From Desulfobulbus sp. (GTDB lineage: Bacteria > Desulfobacterota > Desulfobulbia > Desulfobulbales > Desulfobulbaceae): a DNA stretch of 11,512 bases. The notes under the pieces were generated by a model. It had not been told where the DNA came from. It saw nothing but the letters and a program-made list of their open reading frames with translations, and searched no databases. The DNA is taken from assembly GCA_030600525.1 (NCBI GenBank), contig JAUVLX010000082.1:1-11512 (forward strand), read 5' to 3'. Below, piece after piece: positions 1-6,393 of the stretch. Every line of letters starts with the position of its first letter. Positions within the stretch are counted from its first letter, which is position 1. Position numbers and translations under genes: made by a program.

Positions 1-1
1 C

Positions 2-577
2 CCAGTTGGCGGAGACAAAGGTTTGAATGATGAGGGTTCGACCAATACCATGGCCACTATCCGTCAAGGTGTGGAGAAATTTCGTTGTTTTCTTGATGAA
101 AAACCCGAATTGGTCGCCGACCGCCTGAGTAAAAAAATGGCCTACCAAATCGATAAATACGGCGATAAACTCTTTGCCACCTCTATTACCGTACAGACAC
201 CAATTGGGGAATCCACGATCTATCCGCAGCGCACCAACAATATCCTTGAGCAATTTTTTCGAAAAAACAGACGTGGATACCGGCGAAAAACAGGCAATAA
301 TTCTATGCACAGGACGTTACAGACGATGCTGGCTGACACACCGTTGGTTAAAAATCTGGATAATCCCGATTATATGAAAATCCTCCTTGACGGAAAAAAG
401 AATCTTGAGGAACTCTTTGCTGAAATGGGGAAATCCCTTGCTGAACAAAATGCTAACCTGCTTGCAGATACCGACCGGATTCTTCCAGGATTCAGGGGCC
501 TCGCAAGTTTATCCTCATTGCCTAACAAATTACTTGAATCGCTCGCTGGTAACCGGGATGCGGTCAAATCCAACTGA
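2..577 (+). CDS. DDE-type transposase, C-terminal part (5' end outside window)
   Basis: The reading frame is open from base 2, so the visible 192 codons are only the C-terminal part of a protein that begins before the window. The in-frame TTG at 23 is not a credible start. The most telling stretch is TNNILEQFF, followed by a basic run (RKNRRGYRRKTGN). A TNN..E..FR..KR pattern of this kind is typical of the region around the last catalytic Glu in several DDE transposase families. Next come LQTMLADTPLVKNL and a charged helical tail ending in KSN. I recognise this as transposase-like but cannot name the IS family. With a TetR relic and two other transposase relics directly downstream, it is probably part of a mobile-element remnant. 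Whether the upstream half is intact cannot be seen. Confidence 0.6.
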   Translation, partial: PVGGDKGLNDEGSTNTMATIRQGVEKFRCFLDEKPELVADRLSKKMAYQIDKYGDKLFATSITVQTPIGESTIYPQRTNNILEQFFRKNRRGYRRKTGNNSMHRTLQTMLADTPLVKNLDNPDYMKILLDGKKNLEELFAEMGKSLAEQNANLLADTDRILPGFRGLASLSSLPNKLLESLAGNRDAVKSN

Positions 578-603
578 ATTTTGTGACAATAGCATTTTAC
601 CGT

Positions 604-789
604 TTATAAATTTTGTTTACTGCAAAGGTGACTTGCCATTTGCACGATCTGTGGCTTTATTGAAGAAAGCGGGTATCTCTCATACGTTGACAGGTAGTGT
701 AATGCCACTCCGTCCAGCATTGCCAATAACACACGCCCCCGATTTTCCGGCTCAATAACTCCGGCTGCCTCAAACCCGTTTATGAGCAT
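604..789 (-). pseudogene. TetR/AcrR-family regulator, C-terminal remnant
   Basis: About 61 residues read like the end of a TetR-family ligand-binding domain. The segment GVIEPENRGRVLLAMLDGVA, followed by LHYLSTYERYPL, resembles the conserved last helices of that domain, where LLA..DG.AL is common. The helix-turn-helix DNA-binding half is absent. The frame stays open past 789, but there it runs antisense to the IS110-type fragment, so the homology breaks near 789-798. The natural stop codon at 604-606 appears kept. A TetR protein is normally about 190-210 residues, so roughly two thirds is missing and it cannot act as a repressor. The likely cause is the mobile element whose remnant abuts it. 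Family call is from pattern only. Confidence 0.55.
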
Positions 790-1010
790 TTTTAGTACGT
801 GAAACCCGAGACCTACTGACTCGCTTGGAAGGCTTACCCCAAGAAGTAAGAGAGGTTTCCTGGAAGGCGCAAGTCCGTCTCTGCGGTCGGTTCAGGACAC
901 TCATAGGCAGGGGTAAGAATCGCAACAAAGTGATCATAGCAACTGCGCGTGAACTTGCCGGTTTTATGTGGGTTATCTTTGGTAAAATTACACTGGATAG
1001 TGAGGCTTAG
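786..1010 (+). pseudogene. IS110/IS1111-type transposase, C-terminal remnant
   Basis: The in-frame stretch reads AFLVRETRDLLTRLEGLPQE, then VREVSWKAQVRLCGRF, GRGKNRNKVI and ARELAGFMW. The W-K-A-Q-V-R-L-C block followed by a small basic loop and ARELA.FMWA is characteristic of the extreme C-terminus of IS110-family (IS1111 subgroup) transposases. Those proteins are about 340-400 residues; only about 74 remain. There is no start codon of its own, because a TGA lies at 783-785 just upstream. The RuvC-like N-terminal DEDD domain and the serine-containing middle are absent. The left break coincides with the break in the TetR remnant on the other strand, so a deletion or insertion junction lies at about 786-798. 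Confidence 0.75.
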
Positions 1011-1494
1011 ATTGTGCAAAGCTTAAAAACTGGTCAGGTTTCAACCTTAAATCCGCCGTCGGTTCCGCTGCTGCTCCGACGAGCATTTTGGGTGGCCCAT
1101 TCTCGCGACAAAACCGGCGGCTCCTCCGAGGTAGCTGCACAAGCAGTGTGAAAAACAAGCAAACAAATAATATACCACCAGACAAAAAAGATTGTGCTTT
1201 ACAGGAGGTTAAAACGAAAAAAATAAAAATTCTCAGGTCGGAGCCAGAGGCGCGATCACGTTCAGGAGAACCCTCGATACTCCTATTCGAATAAGGCTTT
1301 TGCCGAACTTCAGGCACTAGAGAGAGGAAGCTCCGCGACGCAGGCAAGTCATGCGGTAACCAACCCGCGTATATTAGAGTGATCAAACGTCGCCGCAGGA
1401 TCCCGTCTCTGTTTCTGACCTGAGATACAATACCAAAGATAAACCATAAAAAATGGTAGGGGGGAGTTTTTCCTTCTTGACAAGAACAGCCATA
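1011..1494. other. Gene-free stretch between two transposase relics
   Basis: No protein here is convincing. A plus frame is open from about 1088 to 1294 and continues, after a single TAA, to a TGA near 1424. A minus frame covers 988-1386. Both are rich in Arg and Ser, without domain features. The first ~130 bases after the IS110-type stop may still belong to that element. An AGGAGG motif occurs at 1203-1208 but is not followed by a start codon. A T-rich run at 1467-1473 has no clear hairpin. The stretch is best read as decayed mobile-element DNA. Confidence 0.4.
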
Positions 1495-2118
1495 TCAGGT
1501 GTCGGTCACGACCAAAATATTGGATTTTGAAAATGCAGCCGCAATTCCACAGAGCATGGCAACCGCTTGTTCGAGTTTACTACGGAATTTGACCTCTTTG
1601 CCGTTGTAGCGAGGGCGATTTACCTCAATATCTTTTTTAAGATGATAGTAACAGTGGCTCAGCGGTAAACACGCCCAGCGACCTTTGATAACTTTAAGCA
1701 GTCCGATGGAAACGACATTTTGTGCCCAGGGATATTTTGACTGATTCTGTTTAGCAGCATGATCGAAGACATTAGCACATCCAAAAATTTTCCTGCCTGT
1801 CTTGGGGTTGATAAAATCATCGAGAGCTATGAGTAACCTCCCGTTGGTTTCCGGTTCCGGAATAAGTTTCCAGAGCCTGACCCAAAGCCGGTTCCATGGG
1901 ATCTTAGGTGATGCCATAAACCGGTAATACTTTTTCTTCCTGATGGCGAATCCAAATAAGACTTCAAGCGCGCGAAGAAGATTGGACGTCTTTGACGAGG
2001 TAAATGGAAGAATGATTGCAAGCAAGGTATATGCAAATAGTGGTCCTCGCTCTTCACTTTTTCGGGAATTGGAAAATTCTTTTTTAAGTTCTTTGAGTAA
2101 TGGATGTAGTATGTGCAT
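1495..2118 (-). pseudogene. IS701-like (IS4-superfamily) transposase, N-terminal half
   Basis: The 207 residues begin normally at ATG 2118 and contain LLAIILPFTSSKTSNLLRAL, ASPKIPWNRLW and then LLIALDDFINPKTGRKIFGC. The last is the DD.. block around the first catalytic Asp of this DDE transposase group. FDHAAKQNQSKYPWAQN and GRWACLPLSHCYYHLKKD follow. The frame stops at TGA (1495-1497) right after NILVVTDT. In this family, as I remember it, VVTD(S/T) is followed by Trp, an aromatic residue and Gly. Here the codons after the stop encode Tyr-Gly, so the stop probably replaces a Trp codon, and similarity then ends within a few codons. Full-length members are about 400 or more residues, so the catalytic C-terminal half is missing. 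No terminal repeats were identified. Confidence 0.75.
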
Positions 2119-2165
2119 GCGAGGGCCTTGTTATGATTTGTTTTTTCGCAATTACAATATACCAC

Positions 2166-2726
2166 AACTTGGCCTCGCGTTCATTGCTAACCTGCTGTTT
2201 TTAAAAGAAATTTCAGTATTCCTGTTAGAAAAATCGGAAAAAATATCTAATAATATCAGCATGTTGGGGGTCATCGCTTTTTTCGTTGGAATGTTCAGTT
2301 TATTAAGTGTTCTGCTTGAAATAACTTTTCCCTGCCTGTGGCTGATCTCAGACCATTGCTACTGAAAAGCGGGAAATTTCAGCTCTTAAGGTCAACCTTA
2401 TTCTTGACCAGGTATGCAAGGACGAAAATTGGGAAATTGTCGTATGAGAAATTAATTGGTTTGGGCGAACAGGAATAAGGTGAATTTGCGGTTTTTCTTA
2501 AATGGTTAACATTGCCAAGAATAGCCTTGATTAATCAAACAGATGGCGCAATAGAAGGGCGACTTCATTTTTGCGAGTACAGGATGTTTGGATTTATTAA
2601 TTGTTTATTGCTACTGTTCAATTCACAGTTATTTTCCAATATTCTGGAATATCGACATAAATGTTTGACATATAACCATATACCACTGCGTGGTAGTGGG
2701 TTGGCATGCTCGAATTTAATCAAAAA
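2166..2726. other. AT-rich intergenic stretch, no gene seen
   Basis: This stretch lies between the start of the IS701-like relic and the promoter region of the PEP-CTERM gene. A plus frame covering 1943-2365 is antisense to the transposase over its first half and has no gene-like features. A hairpin CTGAAA/TTTCAG occurs at 2362-2382 and another, GGTCAA/TTGACC, at 2390-2409. A 6+6 inverted repeat TACCAC-TGC-GTGGTA lies at 2681-2695, about 35 bases upstream of the proposed -35 box. It could be an operator, but nothing beyond its symmetry and position supports that. Confidence 0.35.
2394..2413 (+). repeat. 20-base direct repeat, copy 1
   Basis: This 20-base segment matches 3609-3628 at 17 of 20 positions, in the same orientation. 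The two copies bracket the PEP-CTERM gene. This copy overlaps a small GGTCAA/TTGACC hairpin. Function unknown; a chance match is possible at this length. Confidence 0.3.
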
Positions 2727-2756
2727 TTGACTCTATGTTGACTTGGATCGTATTTT
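2727..2756 (+). promoter_or_regulatory. Putative sigma-70-type promoter of the PEP-CTERM gene
   Basis: TTGACT at 2727-2732 and TATTTT at 2751-2756 are separated by 18 bases. This gives a reasonable -35/-10 pair and a 5' leader of about 58 bases before the ATG at 2821. A second TTGACT at 2738-2743 has no -10 box at proper spacing. The call is based only on motif fit and placement. Confidence 0.4.
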
Positions 2757-2820
2757 GCAAAAAGCCTATCAAATTCTTAAAGTGTCCACTAAAATTACTT
2801 CAATAGGAAAAGAGGGGTTT

Positions 2821-3444
2821 ATGAAAAAAATATCTTCAGTTTTTATGTCAGCTGTGTGTCTTGCAGTATTTTTTCCCACATTGAGTCACGCTGTATTGGT
2901 AACCGAACACTGGGTTGCTGGTATTACAAATATTTTCGGTGTGAATACCCAAAGCCCCACCTTGGCAATCGGCGACAAGTTTGAACTTACATTTAGTTAT
3001 GATGATCAATCTGCAGGAAGAACTGTCACAAGAATCGCCGATGGCAGTACGTTCGTTCAACTCGGTAGTGAGGATCGTGCCAAAGATATAACATCATTCA
3101 CCTTTAGTCCTAACCTATTAGCTGCTATTGCCGATTCGACCTTTATTACCGAACCATATTATCAGACTTTCATTCGATTTAGTCCTACATTCAGTGGATA
3201 TAATCCTACAACCGGCTACAAAACATTTATTTCCCAAGGATTCGGTTATCACCTGTCTATGGCCGATGATCCTGCCTGGAACACTCATCTGAGGTATAAT
3301 TATTTAGGTGGGGGAGAGCAACAGGTTAACCTTAGAATCGAAAGCTCAAGTATTGTAAATTCCGTCCCCGAACCAACCACTATGCTCCTTTTCGGAACCG
3401 GTATTGCTGGTCTTGCAGCTGTAAGCCGTAGACGTAGAAAATAA
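2821..3444 (+). CDS. PEP-CTERM sorting-domain secreted protein
   Basis: This 207-residue exported protein has the tripartite PEP-CTERM tail at residues about 182-207: VPEP, a hydrophobic segment (MLLFGTGIAGLAAV), then SRRRRK. In characterised systems such tails are recognised by an inner-membrane exosortase, which removes the tail and delivers the protein to the surface or extracellular matrix. The N-terminus is a signal peptide (MKKISSVFMSAVCLAVF, cleavage probably after SHA, near residue 24). The start at 2821 is chosen because AGAGGGG lies just upstream and the signal peptide begins there; an in-frame TTG at 2743 would bury it. The middle is rich in Thr, Ser, Phe and Tyr, as in beta-sandwich matrix proteins, and has no known catalytic motif. 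It stands alone between a promoter and a terminator, with no exosortase or polysaccharide genes in view. Confidence 0.9.
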   Translation: MKKISSVFMSAVCLAVFFPTLSHAVLVTEHWVAGITNIFGVNTQSPTLAIGDKFELTFSYDDQSAGRTVTRIADGSTFVQLGSEDRAKDITSFTFSPNLLAAIADSTFITEPYYQTFIRFSPTFSGYNPTTGYKTFISQGFGYHLSMADDPAWNTHLRYNYLGGGEQQVNLRIESSSIVNSVPEPTTMLLFGTGIAGLAAVSRRRRK

Positions 3445-3485
3445 TTCCACTATTCCGAACTACCGTAATCAATTCCGGAATTTCG

Positions 3486-3520
3486 AAAGGCCGTTTTCTT
3501 AATTGGAGGCGGTTTTTTTT
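3486..3520 (+). terminator. Intrinsic terminator after the PEP-CTERM gene
   Basis: AAAGGCCGTTTTC pairs with GGAGGCGGTTTTT across a TTAATT loop, giving about 13 pairs including several G-U pairs, and runs into eight T residues. It begins 41 bases after the PEP-CTERM stop codon. A separate perfect 12-base palindrome, AATTCCGGAATT, lies just before it at 3471-3482. Confidence 0.7.
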
Positions 3521-3608
3521 ATTATGGCCCTGACTGTCACACCAAAACCACTTTGTAACCAAATATTGCCATTGCTAATCTCTTCATCTTGAACAGTTGA
3601 CGACTGCT

Positions 3609-3628
3609 AACCTTATTCCTGATAAGGT
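3609..3628 (+). repeat. 20-base direct repeat, copy 2, forming a hairpin
   Basis: This copy matches 2394-2413 at 17 of 20 positions. It contains a 7-base stem, ACCTTAT/ATAAGGT (3610-3616 with 3622-3628), around a 5-base loop. A further small stem, CCTC/GAGG, follows at 3633-3644. It may be part of the 3' structures between the two converging genes. Confidence 0.3.
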
Positions 3629-3665
3629 CTAACCTCTCAAGAGGATTACGCGGGGTGCTGAAAGC

Positions 3666-3688
3666 GCGCGGGGTATGATTCCCCGCGC
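3666..3688 (-). terminator. Strong GC hairpin after the lipoprotein gene
   Basis: GCGCGGGG (3666-3673) pairs perfectly with CCCCGCGC (3681-3688) around a 7-base loop. On the minus strand it begins 12 bases after the lipoprotein stop codon, the usual place for a terminator. No T-run follows on either strand, so it may act as a transcript-end stabiliser or a Rho-assisted stop instead of a standard intrinsic terminator. Confidence 0.5.
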
Positions 3689-3699
3689 CACTTGACCTT

Positions 3700-4191
3700 T
3701 TATCGGCAGCGGAGAAAAGCGACCTGCATCATAAGCGGTTCTTCAAAGAAAACGGTTTTATTCCCCCATTCGGAGAGACCAATATTGACCCACTCTCCCT
3801 GGTCTTCCCACTCATCGTATCCAAATTTCCAGCCGCACCAGTTTTCAGCACAGAGGTATTCCTGTACCGGTCCGTAATAAATAAACTGGCTCTCTACATC
3901 ATCTTCCATTTTACGGGTCTGGCCAATGAGGACAAGGTCAGCCCCCTTGGCACCGGCTTCCTTAAAAACAAGGTTTTGGATATCTTTGCCGCTCTGGTTT
4001 GCAGGGAGCATGGCCAAGGTTTCAGCAAAAACTCTGCATGGACGTGGAACCTGGGTATATTGGAAGGCAGTGGCTATTTTGTCTGTCGGTGCATAGGCTT
4101 TGCCTGAAAAGGCAGTTTCGTCTTTTCCGCTGCAGCCGGAAAGGAGGAGGGTTATGGCTGGCAGGAGAAGGGTACATATAAACCTTATCAT
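3700..4191 (-). CDS. Small cysteine-containing lipoprotein, function unknown
   Basis: This 163-residue protein has a classic lipoprotein signal: MIRF, a hydrophobic run, then LLSGC with the lipid-bearing Cys at residue 20. Ser at +2 gives no inner-membrane retention signal by the enterobacterial rule, so the outer membrane is likely. The mature part has four more Cys (52, 114, 119, 162), enough for two disulfides. The segment around residues 52-90, with a Cys, a helix and then EAGAKGADLVLIG, resembles small lipoproteins of the RcsF/DUF4156 kind, where a Gly-Ala-Asp helps form a compact alpha/beta fold. That likeness is weak and from memory. The C-terminal half is rich in Trp and Tyr. GGAG lies upstream of the ATG at 4191. 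The gene diverges from the transporter cluster, with a long palindrome 29 bases upstream of its start. Confidence 0.8.
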   Translation of the reverse strand: MIRFICTLLLPAITLLLSGCSGKDETAFSGKAYAPTDKIATAFQYTQVPRPCRVFAETLAMLPANQSGKDIQNLVFKEAGAKGADLVLIGQTRKMEDDVESQFIYYGPVQEYLCAENWCGWKFGYDEWEDQGEWVNIGLSEWGNKTVFFEEPLMMQVAFLRCR

Positions 4192-4220
4192 TGTTACACT
4201 CCATGGATGTTAATTTTTTA

Positions 4221-4328
4221 GTAACTGTTCAGCAGCACCCCACTTGCGCACGATCAGGCAGGAAAACATAGCATCACTATAGTTATCCTGCCTGCTTGTA
4301 CGCAAGTGGAGTACTACTGAACAGTTAC
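4221..4328. repeat. 108-base palindromic element (MITE- or REP-like)
   Basis: The ends are a perfect 12-base inverted repeat: GTAACTGTTCAG at 4221-4232 and CTGAACAGTTAC at 4317-4328. Inside it, CCACTTGCG (4240-4248) pairs with CGCAAGTGG (4301-4309), and CAGGCAGGA (4255-4263) pairs with TCCTGCCTG (4286-4294). The whole unit would therefore fold into one long interrupted hairpin. It carries no gene. I see no clear target duplication beside it, which leaves its mobile origin open. It occupies the space between the divergent lipoprotein and transporter genes and must overlap or displace the lipoprotein promoter. Confidence 0.75.
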
Positions 4329-4408
4329 AGATCGAGGTTAAGGCGAGGTTATTTGTTATTGGCTGACTAGTTACATTTTTTACTGCATTTTCATACGTAA
4401 AGAGATAG

Positions 4409-4435
4409 GGTCTCAACTTTTATCACAAAGAGACC
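4409..4435. promoter_or_regulatory. 6-base inverted repeat upstream of the transporter cluster
   Basis: GGTCTC (4409-4414) and GAGACC (4430-4435) form an inverted repeat with a 15-base spacer, about 90 bases before the first transporter ATG. It could be an operator or a small hairpin. No confident -35/-10 pair was found between it and the gene, so the promoter of the cluster is not assigned. Confidence 0.25.
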
Positions 4436-4525
4436 AAAAAGGTTTGCAATATATTAAACCTGAACCTGCCGTAATGCTAGCTTGAATTGACGGTAACTCA
4501 TTAAAAAATCGATAAAGAGTAGAGA

Positions 4526-5440
4526 ATGGTTACACCGAGGGAAAAGAGCAGCCCTTCTGCGGACCTGCTGTTGTTGCTGGTTGCCCTGATTTGGGGATTT
4601 GGCTTTGTTGCCCAACGCGTGGGGATGGACCACGTCGGTCCTTATACCTTTAACGGATTACGATTTATTCTTGGTGCTTGCTGCCTTTTGCCCTTGGTAC
4701 TGCGAAGAAGCAGACAACCTGTACTGACCGGACAGCAGATGAGCGCCTGGAAGGCTGGGCTTATTGCCGGTGTCTTTTTATTTGCCGGAGCCACTTTGCA
4801 GCAGGTCGGTCTTCAATACACAACTGCGGGTAAAGCTGGATTTATTACCGGTTTGTATGTGGTTTTTGTACCGATTATCGGCCTGTTGTTCGGTCAGCGG
4901 ACCAATGCCGGAACCTGGATCGGTGCCTTACTGGCTGTGGTCGGGCTGTATCTGCTCAGTATTCAGGGAACCCTGCATATTGCATTTGGTGATCTTCTGG
5001 AAACTATTGGTGCTTTTTTCTGGGCTTGTCATGTGCTGTTGCTGGGCTATCTGTCTCCCCGAACCTCGCCTGTGAAATTGGCGATGGTACAGTTTCTTGT
5101 CTGTGGTTTTCTTAGTCTTGGCGTGGCTTTTGCTTTAGAAACTATATCGCTTGCAGCCATTGTACAGGCAGGGGTTCCAATCTTTTACGGCGGGGTTATC
5201 TCGGTGGGCGCAGGGTATACGCTGCAGGTAGTGGTGCAACGCAAAGCGCATCCAGCAAATGCAGCTATTATCCTGAGCCTGGAATCACCTTTTGCCGCTC
5301 TGGGAGGGTGGTTGCTGCTCAACGAAGTCCTCTCTGGAAGAGGACTGGCAGGTTGTATATTGATGCTGGCAGGGATGCTGGTTTCCCAGCTGTGGACAGT
5401 GTTCAGGCAGAAAAAAGAGACTTCATCTTTACCTAGCTGA
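4526..5440 (+). CDS. EamA/DMT-superfamily transporter (first of two)
   Basis: This 304-residue inner-membrane protein has the two-repeat EamA layout of the drug/metabolite transporter superfamily, about ten membrane helices in two five-helix halves (roughly residues 12-145 and 155-290). The first helix carries the typical ALIWGFGFVAQR start of an EamA repeat. YTTAGKAGFITGLYVVFVPI in the first half matches TxAGxAGFxTxLYVxxVPI patterns common in this family, and SLESPFAALGGWLLLNE is the second-half counterpart. Such proteins export or import small metabolites such as amino acids or their derivatives, but the substrate cannot be read here. An AGAG lies before ATG 4526. The stop is 17 bases from the next transporter gene, so the two are probably co-transcribed. 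Family very likely, substrate unknown. Confidence 0.9.
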   Translation: MVTPREKSSPSADLLLLLVALIWGFGFVAQRVGMDHVGPYTFNGLRFILGACCLLPLVLRRSRQPVLTGQQMSAWKAGLIAGVFLFAGATLQQVGLQYTTAGKAGFITGLYVVFVPIIGLLFGQRTNAGTWIGALLAVVGLYLLSIQGTLHIAFGDLLETIGAFFWACHVLLLGYLSPRTSPVKLAMVQFLVCGFLSLGVAFALETISLAAIVQAGVPIFYGGVISVGAGYTLQVVVQRKAHPANAAIILSLESPFAALGGWLLLNEVLSGRGLAGCILMLAGMLVSQLWTVFRQKKETSSLPS

Positions 5441-5457
5441 TAGGGGGCTACATTTCA

Positions 5458-6330
5458 ATGGAAAAAGTGGGCATCCTTGCGGCCGTTCTTTCCGCCCTTT
5501 TTATGGGTACTATGGGCATATTTTCCAAACTGACAGGTCTTTCTCCCGAAACCGTCACTTTTTGCAGGCTTTTTTTCGGCGCTGGTTTCATGTGGCTCTT
5601 TTTAGTCTGTATCGGCCGTGTACAATGTTTGCGCCAGTGGCCGTCCTGGCCTGTATTAATCAATGGCGTGATGCTGGCCGGGTTCATTATTTTTTATGTC
5701 CAGGCCATGAACCTTACCACCATGGCTAATGCGATCATGCTGGTTTATCTCGCTCCGGTTGTAGCTTCCCTTTTTGCCCATGCGTTTCTGGGGGAACGGT
5801 TGAGCTGGAGTGGTCTGCTCCTTATCTGTAGCGCTCTTTTCGGGTTTGCAATGATGATGGAGTTCACCATTGATATTCAAGGTGGTCGCGATCACTTGCT
5901 CGGCATAGGGTGCGGTTTGGTTTCCATGTTTGCCTATGCTGCATTTATTTTACTTAATAGAATTGTCAGAACAGATATCCACGTCTATACCCGTACCTTT
6001 TATCAGTTGCTGGCAGGATCTGCAGTTATGTTGCCATTATTGGTCTGGGATCCGCCTACCATCAGTCCCGTCAACTGGCTGTGGATGCTTGGGACTGGTT
6101 TCTTGCCCGGTTTTCTTGCCATTTTCTGTGCAGTTATGGCCTTGAGTCGTTTGCCAGCTGCGACTTTTGGTACCCTTGCCTATGTTGAGCCTGTAGCAGT
6201 GGTTATTTTTGGTTGGGTATTGTTTAACGAAACACTTGCTCCTCTACAGATGGGGGGTTGTGCTGTCATCATCTTCAGTGGCATCATCCAGGCTTATCTT
6301 AGTAGTCGACAGAAGCAAAGCAAGGTATGA
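5458..6330 (+). CDS. EamA/DMT-superfamily transporter (second of two)
   Basis: This 290-residue membrane protein has the same two-repeat ten-helix EamA plan but is clearly diverged from its neighbour. The N-terminal helix reads ALFMGTMGIFSKLTG. The first half contains MNLTTMANAIMLVYLAPVVA followed by LGERLSW, a common EamA helix 4-5 pattern; the second half ends with TLAYVEPVAVVIFGWVLFNE, its repeat. AGGGGG about ten bases before the ATG fixes the start. Two adjacent EamA genes could encode separate exporters or a heteromeric pair, as seen with the small SMR branch of the superfamily, but most EamA proteins of this length act alone or as homodimers. Substrate unknown. An AI-2E-family gene follows after 63 bases. 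Confidence 0.9.
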   Translation: MEKVGILAAVLSALFMGTMGIFSKLTGLSPETVTFCRLFFGAGFMWLFLVCIGRVQCLRQWPSWPVLINGVMLAGFIIFYVQAMNLTTMANAIMLVYLAPVVASLFAHAFLGERLSWSGLLLICSALFGFAMMMEFTIDIQGGRDHLLGIGCGLVSMFAYAAFILLNRIVRTDIHVYTRTFYQLLAGSAVMLPLLVWDPPTISPVNWLWMLGTGFLPGFLAIFCAVMALSRLPAATFGTLAYVEPVAVVIFGWVLFNETLAPLQMGGCAVIIFSGIIQAYLSSRQKQSKV

Positions 6331-6393
6331 TGGGAGGAGATTAAAAGACTCCAGACTCAGTCATTATTGTTAATTTTTTTCTGATGAGGTCGT

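Noticed and set aside
988..1386. Minus-strand frame of 132 codons
   Set aside because: It overlaps the end of the IS110-type remnant antisense, is rich in Arg/Ser/Pro without domain features, and has no credible ribosome site.
1943..2365. Plus-strand frame of 140 codons with a hydrophobic second half
   Set aside because: Its first part is exactly antisense to the well-supported IS701-like transposase start, and it has no ribosome site or domain pattern. The hydrophobic run fits AT-rich chance sequence.
2743..2820. Longer PEP-CTERM start at TTG 2743
   Set aside because: It would place 26 residues before a normal signal peptide and overlaps the proposed promoter; ATG 2821 has a good AGAGGGG site.
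4221..4328. Terminator pair for the flanking genes
   Set aside because: The flanking genes both start here and point away from it, and no T-runs follow the arms.
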